This document shows positions 42,011 through 53,000 of a stretch of DNA of 64,000 nucleotides, one piece after another. Source of the stretch: Pseudomonadota bacterium (GTDB lineage: Bacteria; Pseudomonadota; Gammaproteobacteria; Burkholderiales; JABEVD01). Both the position numbers and the translations under genes were made by a program. The stretch is taken from assembly GCA_021835845.1 (NCBI GenBank), contig JAKBJU010000003.1, forward strand, positions 62,001 through 126,000. The letters are read 5' to 3'. The first letter of the stretch is position 1; every line of letters starts with the position of its first letter. The notes below the pieces were generated by a model, which did not search any database, was not told the origin of the DNA, and worked only from the letters and a program-made list of their open reading frames with translations.

Positions 42011-43030
42011 TTATTTGACAGCAAGTGCCCTTGCAATCATTTGCTGGACTTCGGTCGATACATTCACCGGTGTCAGCGACACTTCAGGATGTTGAGCAGC
42101 AAATACCCTGAAAATTTCGTCAGCGAATGCCTGTCCTATTTCTTCGACTCCTGCAAAGTCAAGAACCACCGTTTTAAACTTTTCGAAGCGCGACACCAGC
42201 CTTTTGGCCTGAGAACGTGACACGAGCTTTTCGCCTTCATGACGGGCCAATCTTACCGGAACAATGGTTTTGCTGAAGGTGAATTCATCCGGTTCGGTAA
42301 ACTGATTGTAAATTGAAGTCATCGTGCGCGGGCAATCATTATCCAGCTTCAGAATGACGCTCGTCCCGGGTATATCCAGATCCGCATCGATCAGCCAGTC
42401 ATCCCGTTCGGACGACTCGTGTGAGAAATAGAGGTTATGCGAAAGAATCGTAAATGAATCGAACGACCTGGAAGTGAAGAAAATGCCTTCTCCTGAATGA
42501 CGAGCCGGATCGGTTGTGAATTTTCCTTTTGCCAGTTCGAGGATCGCTTCCCTTGGGTCATAAAGGCCTGCCAGTCGCTGAATCCGTTGAAAGATACCTT
42601 CGCCGTCGTCGGTGATCTGGACTTCGACATCGAGCGCGGTGCGAACGTAAAGGAGAGTCAGTTCCGTGCCTTCGGAATGATCAATGGCATTGTTGATCAT
42701 TTCCGTAATCCCATAATGCCAAACATCCCTCACATTCTCGGGTAAATCGGAAAGAAGGGGGGCCAGATTTTCAGTCCAAACCACATCTTCTCTCAGCCCC
42801 TGCAGCGAAAAATGCCAGGTTCTTTCTGTCAGGGGAACAATCCGGGATGTTTGGACATTTCCTTTTCCGGAGGATTCGACCTTGCCTTCATTTTCAAGCG
42901 CATGGAGATGACGGCTTGCCGCTTGCCTGGAAATGCCGAAATGACGCGCTGTTTCGGCTGCCACGTTTCGAGCCTTGTTTCTGCAAAGGCGCAAAATGAA
43001 TTCTCTGATTTCGGATGTTTTTTGTCGCAT
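42011..43030 (-). CDS. HTH - HATPase - DUF4325 (STAS-like) regulator
   Basis: Single protein of 339 residues with three parts. Residues 1-65 form a winged helix-turn-helix (NVAAETARHFGISRQAASRHL). Residues 85-215 form a GHKL/anti-sigma-type ATPase domain with N-box EMINNAIDHSEG, G1 DDGEGIF and G2 HSGEGIFFTSRSFD. Residues 260-335 are a DUF4325 STAS-like domain (KTVVLDFAGVEEIGQAFADEIFRVF). No sensor or membrane part is seen. It looks like a self-contained DNA-binding switch; partners are unknown. Base composition is lower in GC than the neighbours, which suggests transfer. Phased repeats lie directly upstream. Confidence 0.85.
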   Translation of the reverse strand: MRQKTSEIREFILRLCRNKARNVAAETARHFGISRQAASRHLHALENEGKVESSGKGNVQTSRIVPLTERTWHFSLQGLREDVVWTENLAPLLSDLPENVRDVWHYGITEMINNAIDHSEGTELTLLYVRTALDVEVQITDDGEGIFQRIQRLAGLYDPREAILELAKGKFTTDPARHSGEGIFFTSRSFDSFTILSHNLYFSHESSERDDWLIDADLDIPGTSVILKLDNDCPRTMTSIYNQFTEPDEFTFSKTIVPVRLARHEGEKLVSRSQAKRLVSRFEKFKTVVLDFAGVEEIGQAFADEIFRVFAAQHPEVSLTPVNVSTEVQQMIARALAVK

Positions 43031-43035
43031 GATAT

Positions 43036-43107
43036 CGTCAACTTTAATCGGTTATGTCGACAACTATTCTACATGAAATTGACAAAACTTCTGTCGTTTT
43101 TGACAAC
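43036..43107 (-). promoter_or_regulatory. Four phased G(A/T)CAA repeats, likely operator
   Basis: On the plus strand GTCAAC (43037), GACAAC (43059), GACAAA (43081) and GACAAC (43102) recur at 22, 22 and 21 bp, two helical turns each. All are preceded by T/C-rich and followed by A/T-rich bases. The array begins 6 bp upstream of the start codon of the HTH-ATPase-DUF4325 gene, so autoregulation is the simplest reading. Confidence 0.5.
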
Positions 43108-43146
43108 ATTCAGGCGAAAAGCTTGTTTTTCCGTGCCTGGTCTTGA

Positions 43147-44544
<1,398 letters not shown>

Positions 44545-44565
44545 TTGCTTCGGCCGGGCCGAATC

Positions 44566-45456
44566 TCAGTTGTTGAGCCTGGCGATTTTCTGCCTGATGA
44601 GGGGGATAGCGGCGAGGGCGGCTTTTTCCCCTTCCATGATCGCCAAATGCCTGTCCTCGAAGTCGGTCGAATCCATGTTGCCTATGGCGGGCCGGATCAC
44701 CACGTCGGCCTCACTGACTTCGAAGCGCGTGATCGACTGCTCCATGATGGTGAAGGTCTGCAGCAAAATGTCCATGGCGTCGCCGATCTTGGCATATTTC
44801 GGCCCGCTCGAAATGTCCACCGCGATCACGATATTCGCCCCCATGGCTTTGGCCACCCTGACCGGAACCGGGCTCACCAGTCCCCCGTCCACATAGTCGC
44901 GGCCGTTGATCCTGACCGGCTGAAAAATGCCGGGAACGCTGCTGGATGCGCGCACCGCCATGCCGGTGTTGCCGGTGCGAAATGCCACCATTTCCCCCGA
45001 CTGAAGGTCTGTCGCCACCGCCGCGAAAGGCTTTCCGAGCTTTTCCAGAGGGCGGCCGTGCACCTCGCGGTTGACGAAATTCTGCAGCGATTCTCCCTTG
45101 ATGAAGCCGCGCTCCGACAGGGTCCAGTCCCCGACGCTGCTCTCGTCCATTTTCAGGGCGATTTTCTGCAGACTGAATCCGCTGTAGCCTGCGGCATACA
45201 GGGCGCCCACCACGGCTCCCGCGCTGGTGCCGACCACGATGTCGGGATGGATTCCCGCTGCTTCGAGTGCCTTGATCACCCCGACATGGGCGAAGCCGCG
45301 CGCAGCTCCTCCGCCCAGAACTAGCGCGATTCTCGGCTGGACCGTTATTCCGGGTGCGACGGGTGCGGGTTTCACCTGGTGGTGGGGGGTCCCTGCGCAG
45401 CCTGCGAGGAAGGCTGCGGCAAGCAGCAGGAATCTGAAATTTGCGGGATGGATCAT
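44566..45456 (-). CDS. Patatin-like phospholipase lipoprotein (RssA-like)
   Basis: Protein of 296 residues with a lipoprotein signal, FLLLAAAFLAGC, putting it on a membrane facing the periplasm. Patatin motifs are complete: oxyanion GGGAARGFAHVGV, nucleophile GTSAGAVVG and catalytic Asp in YVDGGLVSPVP. A lipid hydrolase activity is likely; the substrate is unknown. It follows mltF on the same strand with a 14-bp gap. Confidence 0.9.
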   Translation of the reverse strand: MIHPANFRFLLLAAAFLAGCAGTPHHQVKPAPVAPGITVQPRIALVLGGGAARGFAHVGVIKALEAAGIHPDIVVGTSAGAVVGALYAAGYSGFSLQKIALKMDESSVGDWTLSERGFIKGESLQNFVNREVHGRPLEKLGKPFAAVATDLQSGEMVAFRTGNTGMAVRASSSVPGIFQPVRINGRDYVDGGLVSPVPVRVAKAMGANIVIAVDISSGPKYAKIGDAMDILLQTFTIMEQSITRFEVSEADVVIRPAIGNMDSTDFEDRHLAIMEGEKAALAAIPLIRQKIARLNN

Positions 45457-45470
45457 GCCGCGCATTATAC

Positions 45471-46928
45471 TCAGAAATGCATCTTGAATACCGGGACATG
45501 CGGCGATTTGTACTTGGTCAGGAGGTCGTAGTAGTTGCGTATGCTTCCGACCATGATGACCGCTTCCCCGCCTCGCGCGAATCCGTGCTGGACCGTGCCG
45601 AAATAGCCCGGCCTGCTCAGGAGCGGCAGGACGTCTTTCAGGTCCACCCACGAATCGGGATTCTTTTTCAGCCGCTTGGCGAGCTGCATCGCATCTTCCA
45701 GATGAGCCGTCCCGACGTTGTAGGCGGCAAGCGCAAACCAGGTCCTGTCGGGTTCCTTCACTCCGGGCGGGATTTCATCCTTCAGCATGGCGAGATAGCG
45801 CGCCCCGGCCATGATGCTTTGCCTGGGATTCAGCCTGTCGCTGACATTCAGCCTGTCTGCGGTGTCGCCTGTGAGCATCATGATCCCCCGCACGCCGGTC
45901 GGGGATGTTGCATGCTCGTCCCAGTGGGATTCCTGGTAGGCGAGCGCGGCGAGCAGCCGCCAGTCTATTCCCGTGACTTCCTCGGCATCTTCGAAATAGG
46001 GACGTAGGGTGTCGAGCTGACTGTCCATCTTGCCGAGAAATCCCACGATGTCGGCCTGCTCCAGCCTGTAGATATGGCCGTAATAGCGGTCGATGATGCG
46101 CGAGAGGGTGCCGTCCTTTTCGATGCCGGCGAAGAAGTCCCTTGCCTTCTGCAGCAATTCGGAGTCTGCGTTTTCCGGAAAGGCCCAGGCAAGGCGTACC
46201 GCCGGCCCGATGTCGAATGCGGTATCGATGTTCGGATAATAATGCTCGGCGATGTCGATCTGGTTGGAATAGGCGATCGCGTAATCTGCCGTCCCGTCCG
46301 ATACGGCGGAGAGCAGATCGTCGCTCGAATCCTTCTTCAATTCGCTGAAATCGACGCCCGGATAGGTCGCCTTCTGCGCCTTGAGCAAGGCATCGAGGCC
46401 GGGGGCGCTGATGTATCCGATGCGCTTGCCGGAAAGTTCGGCAAGGCTTTCTGGCTTCGGTTCCGATCGGTTGTAGGCGAGTTGGGGCTGGACCTTGAAA
46501 TAGGTCGGGCCGAATATCAGTCCGGATTCCTCTCCATCGGGGGGGGCGGCAAGTCCTGCTGCGGCAAGATGCGCCTTCCCTCTGGCGAGGGCCTGCATGA
46601 GCAGTTCCCTGTTGGCGTATACCACGAATTTCGCGCTCATCCCGAGTTTCTGCGCGAAGAGGCTGGCGAGATCGTGCTCGAAGCCCGCGAAATTGCCCTG
46701 GGAGTCTTCGAAGAAGGTGGTCGGGCCGTTAACTGTCGCGATGATGAGTTCATGGGTCGAGCCGAAGGGCGGGGCATGCCACTCGGAATTGCCGCAGCTT
46801 GCCAGCATGGCCAGGGCAACAAGCGCGCATCCCCTTGAAAAAAGCCCGGACAAGGATCTGCGGGTAAATGTCGTTACGGTCGGAATAGCCTGTCTCCGGT
46901 TTCGGCACCGGCAACAGTTTATCACCAA
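45471..46928 (-). CDS. mltF: Membrane-bound lytic murein transglycosylase F
   Basis: Protein of 485 residues in the longest frame, which starts at TTG 46928; the true start may be downstream, since the lipobox LAMLASC lies about 45 residues in. The N-terminal domain is an ABC substrate-binding fold (TTFFEDSQGNFAGFEHDLASLF), and the C-terminal domain is a SLT goose-lysozyme fold with catalytic Glu in LAALAYQESHWDEHATSPTG and GIMMLT, then AAYNVG. It cleaves peptidoglycan to 1,6-anhydromuropeptides from the outer membrane inner face. Confidence 0.93.
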   Translation of the reverse strand: MVINCCRCRNRRQAIPTVTTFTRRSLSGLFSRGCALVALAMLASCGNSEWHAPPFGSTHELIIATVNGPTTFFEDSQGNFAGFEHDLASLFAQKLGMSAKFVVYANRELLMQALARGKAHLAAAGLAAPPDGEESGLIFGPTYFKVQPQLAYNRSEPKPESLAELSGKRIGYISAPGLDALLKAQKATYPGVDFSELKKDSSDDLLSAVSDGTADYAIAYSNQIDIAEHYYPNIDTAFDIGPAVRLAWAFPENADSELLQKARDFFAGIEKDGTLSRIIDRYYGHIYRLEQADIVGFLGKMDSQLDTLRPYFEDAEEVTGIDWRLLAALAYQESHWDEHATSPTGVRGIMMLTGDTADRLNVSDRLNPRQSIMAGARYLAMLKDEIPPGVKEPDRTWFALAAYNVGTAHLEDAMQLAKRLKKNPDSWVDLKDVLPLLSRPGYFGTVQHGFARGGEAVIMVGSIRNYYDLLTKYKSPHVPVFKMHF

Positions 46929-46991
46929 AGGATGGGGAAACCCTTATTGCGCTCAACAAAGGGTCAATAAGCTGGTAGAATTGCGCACTTC

Positions 46992-47081
<90 letters not shown>

Positions 47082-47086
47082 TACGC

Positions 47087-47112
47087 AAAAAGCCCCTGCG
47101 AAGGGGCTTTTT
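47087..47112 (+). terminator. Rho-independent terminator after tRNA-Ser
   Basis: AAAAAGCCCC, six-base loop TGCGAA, GGGGCTTTTT: a GC-rich stem with a T-run, effective in both directions. Confidence 0.9.
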
Positions 47113-47235
47113 ACTTTTGAGGGATGAGAACCCTCGGGTTCGACCAGCCCTCTGACCAGTGGGATGAGGGCGCAGGACGCCCGCAGGGCGGTCCCGAAGG
47201 GATGACGGGATCGCTCCAAGGCGAGACCGGCACAG

Positions 47236-47252
47236 TCCCACCCTCTCCGCCA
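47236..47252 (+). repeat. Second copy of the tRNA-Ser 3' end (17 bp)
   Basis: TCCCACCCTCTCCGCCA at 47236-47252 repeats exactly the last 17 bases of the tRNA-Ser gene (47065-47081), 171 bp downstream. Duplicated tRNA 3' ends are typical scars of integrase-mediated insertion at a tRNA attachment site, though no integrase is present here. Between the terminator and this copy I see only GC-rich sequence without a convincing gene. Confidence 0.6.
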
Positions 47253-47345
47253 GTCATTGTAACCCATTGAATGTAGATTCAACTATTCGATTCGCGGGGG
47301 CATTTTCGCAGCCATCTAGTTCGGGCGGATTGATGGCGCGGACCG

Positions 47346-47612
47346 TCATTCGGAAAAATATCTTTTCATCCCGATGCCGTCGAATGCTCCGCTTTTCTTG
47401 CTGTACGAAATCGATAGCGTTGTCGCCTCGGTGAGCTGGTATCCCATCACCAAGCTATTGCCGGGTATTGAAGCTGTCCTGCGGTCATCGTCGGCAGCAG
47501 CGCCTTCTTTCCATCGCATCATGACATTCCATTCATTTTCCACATGCCCCGAGGTCGGATAGAATTCAGGGCGCCGGGCAACGGGGCTTTCGCCGCCGAT
47601 TGCCGAAGACAT
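47346..47612 (-). CDS. Doubtful short ORF resembling a beta-barrel C-terminus
   Basis: An open frame of 88 residues. The last 40 have alternating strands (SLVMGYQLTEATTLSISYSKKSGAFDGIGMKRYF) like the end of an outer-membrane barrel, with a near-terminal aromatic residue. The start is not supported by a Shine-Dalgarno, and no signal peptide exists. It may be the tail of a degraded outer-membrane protein gene upstream of the RND operon. Function unknown. Confidence 0.3.
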   Translation of the reverse strand: MSSAIGGESPVARRPEFYPTSGHVENEWNVMMRWKEGAAADDDRRTASIPGNSLVMGYQLTEATTLSISYSKKSGAFDGIGMKRYFSE

Positions 47613-47690
47613 CGGTGCATTCCGGAATCTCCTAATTCTAATCTAATTTTTGCTTGATATATTTCCGGGTAACGAAGCGAAGAAGCTCTT

Positions 47691-49043
47691 ATGAAATATA
47701 TCTCTATAATATTGATCGCGGCGGCAGCGACAGGCGGCTGTGCCACATACCGGAAACAGCCTCTGGACATGAAAGCCGAATGGCCCAGGGCGCTTTCCCG
47801 GCTCGAAGTCGATCCTGCCAAGATGCCCTTGCCCGAGCTTTCTTCCCACAAGTTCGACCCGGAAGACGGGCTCGACATGACGGAAGTCGCCATGATCGCG
47901 GTGGCCAACAATCCCGAGCTGAAGCTCGCCCGGGACGATGCGGGCATAGCAGGCGCGCAGGCTTTCGCTGCAGGCTTGCTGCCGGATCCGCAGATCGGTT
48001 TTTCCCCCCAGTATCCGCAGAACGGCATTCCCGGAGAAAACGTGACCGCCTTCGACCTGGGGATCACCTACAATCTGGGCGCAATCGTGACGCATTCTTT
48101 GCGCAGCGCGTCGGCCAAGGCGGATCTCAGAAAGGCGGACCTTGCCCTGCTTTGGCAGGAATGGCAGGTTGTCGGCCAGGCGCGCCTGCTGTTTGCGAGA
48201 ATATGCTCCGGGCAGAATTTGCTGGGCATCCTGAAGCAAAGCCGGGATCTCGCGGGATTGCGCTATGCAAGAGAGAAAGCTGCTCTGGATGAACATGATC
48301 TGACGCTCGATGCCGTCGCGGCGGACGAAAACGCCTTGCAGGGGATCGACAGGCAAATCAGCGATGCCGATCGTTCTATCGAGAAAGACCGGTACGCCCT
48401 CAACAAGCTGCTCGGGCTGGCTCCGGATGCCAGGCTGAATCTCGCTGGAAGCGCGGAAATCCCCGATCTGGACAAGCAGGAAACCGCGCGCAGGTTGTCC
48501 GAACTTGCCAGGATCCGCCCCGATCTCCTGGCCCTGCAGGCAGGATACGAGGCTCAGGACATGCGCCTGAGGCAGGCGATTCTTTCCCAGTTTCCGGCGA
48601 TCGGTTTCGGCCTGGTGAGGGCGAGAGACAATACCGGAATCAATTATAACGGTTTTTCCCTCAGCCTTAGCCTGCCGATCTTCAATCGAAATCGGGGCAG
48701 CATCGCGATCGAAAAGGCGACGAGAAAGCGCATGCGCGATGAATTCCAGATCAGGCTGAATCAGGCATCCAGCGATGTCCGGCAGATATTGACCGATCAG
48801 GACCTGCTCGAAGATCAGCTGCGGCGCCTGGACGAGGATGTTGCATCCCTGTCGCTGCTTGCGCGACGGGCTGAAGCTGCCTACAAGGCAGGCGACATGG
48901 ATCTGGCGGCCTATTCGAACCTGAAGCATGCCGCGCTTGCCAAGGAGGCGGAACAGATTGCCGTCGAGGAATCCATGCGCGAGGAGCGCATCGGGCTCCT
49001 CGCGCTGATCGGGGGACAGTTACCAGTCAAGGAGTCGAAATGA
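47691..49043 (+). CDS. TolC-family outer-membrane efflux lipoprotein
   Basis: Protein of 450 residues. Lipobox IAAAATGGC gives a lipid-anchored N-terminus. Two OEP repeats with long helices and strand segments are visible (VAMIAVANNPELKLARDDA; DVASLSLLARRAEAAYKAGDMDLAAY), as in CusC/TolC. It is the outer channel of the tripartite pump encoded by the next two genes; the stop overlaps the adaptor start as ATGA. Confidence 0.9.
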   Translation: MKYISIILIAAAATGGCATYRKQPLDMKAEWPRALSRLEVDPAKMPLPELSSHKFDPEDGLDMTEVAMIAVANNPELKLARDDAGIAGAQAFAAGLLPDPQIGFSPQYPQNGIPGENVTAFDLGITYNLGAIVTHSLRSASAKADLRKADLALLWQEWQVVGQARLLFARICSGQNLLGILKQSRDLAGLRYAREKAALDEHDLTLDAVAADENALQGIDRQISDADRSIEKDRYALNKLLGLAPDARLNLAGSAEIPDLDKQETARRLSELARIRPDLLALQAGYEAQDMRLRQAILSQFPAIGFGLVRARDNTGINYNGFSLSLSLPIFNRNRGSIAIEKATRKRMRDEFQIRLNQASSDVRQILTDQDLLEDQLRRLDEDVASLSLLARRAEAAYKAGDMDLAAYSNLKHAALAKEAEQIAVEESMREERIGLLALIGGQLPVKESK

Positions 49044-50059
49044 AAATCTGGCTATGTACGTTGCTTCTGGCCTGCCCGGCAGTTGCCCATGCAGACGGTC
49101 AGCCCAGCGCGCTCGTCGAAACCGCGCCCCTGCGCAAGGAAGCCGTGACCTTCAACCTGTCGGGATACGGGACGGTATTTTCCGATCCAGGAAGCACGGT
49201 CAATTTCAGCCTGCCCCGCTCCGGTCAAGTCACCCATCTCGATGTCGCGGCGGGACAGGCAGTAAGGCGGGGTGCGACGCTGTTCGGATTCGCCACCGAT
49301 CCAGTTGCCGCGAACGGATATGCCCAGGCCGAATCTGCGCTGCAGATGGCGCAAAGCGAATTTGAACACGTGAACCGGCTGTATGCCAAGCAGCTGGCGA
49401 CGAATGCCCAGCTGGCTCTGGCAAAGAAAGCGCTTTCGGATGCGCAAAGCGCAGTGCATGCGCAGAAGAAGCTCGGCGCAGGAATCACTCAGGAAGCGGT
49501 CAAGGCGTCATTCGATGGCGTCGTGACCGCCCTCTTTGCCTTTCCGGGGGACCGCCTCCAGGCCGGGAAAACGGTGCTCCAGATCGCAAGGCGAAACGCC
49601 TCGACGGCGCGGATCGGGATGCAGCCGGAAGATGCGCAGAAAATCAAGGCGGGGATGACGGTCTGGCTTTTTCCTGTTTTCGGCAAACCCGACAAGCTGC
49701 AGGGCTCGGTCAGGGAAGTCCGGGGCATGATCGATCCTCAAACCCATCTTGTCGATGTGATTGTCAGCATCGGCAGGAAGGAGGATCCGGTTCTCCTTCA
49801 GGGAATGAAATTGCGCGGAGAAATCGAAATCCCTGCAGGCGAGGCATGGGTCGTTCCGAGATCCGCGGTGCTGACCGACGGGCAGGGTGCCTACATCTTT
49901 CAGGACGACAGGGGGCGCGCCAGACGCGTCAAGGTCACGGCGACAGAGAACGGCGAGATGACTGCAATCCAGGGCAAATTCGATCCTGGCCTTCCGGTCA
50001 TCGTGCTCGGCAACTACGAATTGCAGGACGGCATGAGGCTGAGGGAAGGGAATCGATGA
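49040..50059 (+). CDS. RND efflux periplasmic adaptor subunit
   Basis: Membrane-fusion protein of 339 residues with signal peptide MKIWLCTLLLACPAVAHA. The biotinyl-lipoyl halves are FSLPRSGQVTHLDVAAGQAV and VKASFDGVVTALFAFPGDRL, separated by a helical hairpin (QMAQSEFEHVNRLYAKQL). A beta-barrel and membrane-proximal domain follow. No metal-binding His/Met-rich tail is present. It overlaps both neighbours by 4 nt. Confidence 0.92.
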   Translation: MKIWLCTLLLACPAVAHADGQPSALVETAPLRKEAVTFNLSGYGTVFSDPGSTVNFSLPRSGQVTHLDVAAGQAVRRGATLFGFATDPVAANGYAQAESALQMAQSEFEHVNRLYAKQLATNAQLALAKKALSDAQSAVHAQKKLGAGITQEAVKASFDGVVTALFAFPGDRLQAGKTVLQIARRNASTARIGMQPEDAQKIKAGMTVWLFPVFGKPDKLQGSVREVRGMIDPQTHLVDVIVSIGRKEDPVLLQGMKLRGEIEIPAGEAWVVPRSAVLTDGQGAYIFQDDRGRARRVKVTATENGEMTAIQGKFDPGLPVIVLGNYELQDGMRLREGNR

Positions 50060-53000
50060 AGTTCGGTTCCTGGATGCAAATGCATCGACGTTCGGTTCTG
50101 TTCTTTCTGCTGCTGCTTGCGCTGGCAGGCGCCTTTTCCGCATTCAAGCTGCCGGTGACGCTCTTTCCCAGCGTGGATTTTCCCCGCGTGGAGGTGACGC
50201 TCGATGCGGGGGATCGAACTGCAGAACAGATGGCGCTCCAGGTGACCATACCCGTCGAGGAAGCGGTGCGACGGGTTCCCGGCGTCATCGATGTCCGCTC
50301 TACCACCAGCCGCGGATCGGCGGAAATATCCGTGTATTTCCCCTGGGCGACGGACATGGCAATGGCCGCCTTGCAGGTCAATTCAGCCATTTCCCGGATA
50401 TTGGCTTCTCTGCCTTCCGGAACCGGCATGCTCACCCGGCGCATGGAGCCGACGGTATTTCCGATCATCGCCTACAGCCTGACTTCAGATACCGTTTCGC
50501 TGACAGCGCTTCGCGATCTGGCGCAGTATCAGTTGAAGCCGCTGCTGTCCTCAATCGAAGGCGTGGCAAGAATCCGCCCGGTCGGCGGCGCGCTGGAGGA
50601 ATATCGCGTAACCGTCGATCCTGACAAGCTGCAGGCGTACGGCATGACGATGGGCGATGTGGCAAAGGTTCTGAATTCGGCCAATGTGGTGACCGCCGTC
50701 GGGCGCATCGAGGACCACTACAAGCTCTATCTGGGGGTTTCGGACAACCGCCTTGAAAATATCGAAGACATCCGCAACACGGTCTTGCGATCCGGCGCGG
50801 ATGGCCTCGTTCAGCTCAAGAACCTCGCCACGGTCACTGAAGGCGTCGTTCCGCAGTGGATCAGGGTGAATGCGGACGGGCACGATGCGGTTTTGCTCAA
50901 TGTCTATCAGCAGCCGGGCGGAAACAGCGTGCGCATCGCGCATGATATCGAGGCCAAGCTGCGAAACTACAAGCTGCCCGCCGGGGTCAGGGTCGCCAAA
51001 TGGTACGACCAGAGCAGGCTTGTCGTCGATTCGGCTGCAAGCGTGAGGGATGCCATTCTGATCGGGGTCGCGCTGGCGGCCGGCGTTCTGCTCTTTTTTC
51101 TGCGCAACATCAAGATTACCCTGATTGCCATCATCGTGGTTCCGGCGGTGCTTTCATCGACCATCGTGATCTTGTACGCATTGGGCATGAGCTTCAACAT
51201 TATGACGCTGGGAGGGATGGCAGCTGCTGTCGGCCTGATCATCGATGATGCCATCGTGATGCTGGAGCACATCGTGAGACGATTGCGCGAATCTCACGAA
51301 GATCATCATGGAAGGGTGATGGCTGCAGCAATCGAGTTCACCAGGCCGCTTGCGGGTTCTTCGGCAGCCACTCTGGTCATATTCATTCCGCTCGCTTTCC
51401 TGGGCGGCGTGACCGGTGCCTTCTTCAAGGCGCTTTCCCTGACCATGGCTTCTGGTCTCATGCTTTCGTTTGCGATCACCTGGCTTGCGGTTCCCATTCT
51501 TGCAGATCATCTGCTCAAGGAAAAGGATGCCATGCAGGAAGAGGGGGGAAGATGGACTCGCTGGCTTCATGAAAGATATGGCGAACTGCTCCAGAAATTG
51601 CTTCGCCGCCCGATTCTGACGCTTTTCATCATCCTGCCACTGCTTGGATCGGGCTGGTTCGCATACATGGGGACCGGAACGGGATTCATGCCCGCCATGG
51701 ACGAGGGGGGGTTCACCATGGACTATCGCTCGAAACCGGGAACTTCGCTGACCGAAACAGACAGGCTGCTGCGGCAGGTAGAGGCGATCATCAAGGCCAA
51801 TCCCAACGTCGAGACCTATTCCCGCAGGACCGGGGCGCAATTGGGGGGGGGAATCACGGAGGCGAATCAGGGAGATTTCTTCATCAAGCTCAAACCCATG
51901 CCGAGACAGCCCATCGAAGAAGTGATGGACGACATCAGGCACAAGATAGAAGTCCAGGTTCCAGGGCTGGATATCGAGCTTGCCCAGCTCATGGAAGACA
52001 TGATCGGCGATCTGACTTCGGTTCCTGAGCCGATAGAGATCAAGATCTATTCGGACGGCCAATCCGAACTGGAAGCTGCAGCGGTGAAAACGGCAGCGCT
52101 GATCGGCCGCATCCGTGGCGTGGTGGATGTGAAGAACGGCATCAATCCGGCAGGAGACGCGCTGGAAATACATGTCGATCGGAAAAAGGCTGCATTCGAG
52201 GGGATGGATCCGGGCAGCGTCACCTCCATGCTCAACGGCTACATGTCGGGAATAGTGGCGACTCAGATCCAGAGCAACGTGAAAATGATCGGGGTGAGGG
52301 TCTGGATTCCCGAATCGGTGCGCAAGACCCAGCAGGATATCGGCCAGCTGATGCTGCGTGCGCCAGACGGGCATCTTTTTCCGCTAGATCGAATTGCAGA
52401 GATCAAGACTGTGAGCGGGCAACCCGAAATCAACAGGGAAAACCTGAAGCGCATGATCGCGGTGACTGCGCGCATCAGCGGGCGGGACATGGGGTCGACC
52501 ATTCGTGATATCCGTCGAGCCATGGGAAGCGGGAAACTTCTACCGAAAGATGCCTATTACGAGCTGGGCGGGCTATACAAGCAGCAGCAGATCGCCTTCA
52601 AGGGATTGATGCAGGTGTTCGCCGCAGCAGTTTCCCTGGTGTTTCTCCTGCTGCTTTTTCTTTATGAGCGCTTCCGGATCGCGCTTGCCATCATGGCGGT
52701 TCCTCTGATGTCGATATCTGCGATATTCATCGGTCTCTGGGCGACGGGAGTTGAACTCAACATATCCGCCATGATGGGCATGACCATGATCGTCGGCATC
52801 GTCACCGAGGTGGCGATTTTTTATTTCTCGGAATACCAGTTGATAGAAGAGGGCATGAACAGGGAGGCGGCACTGATCGCCGCAGGCAGGAACCGCATGC
52901 GGCCGATCGCGATGACGACGGTCGCTGCGATCCTCACCCTTCTGCCGCTGGCCTTTGCCATCGGACAGGGCTCGGCAATGCAGCAGCCGCTCGCCATCGC

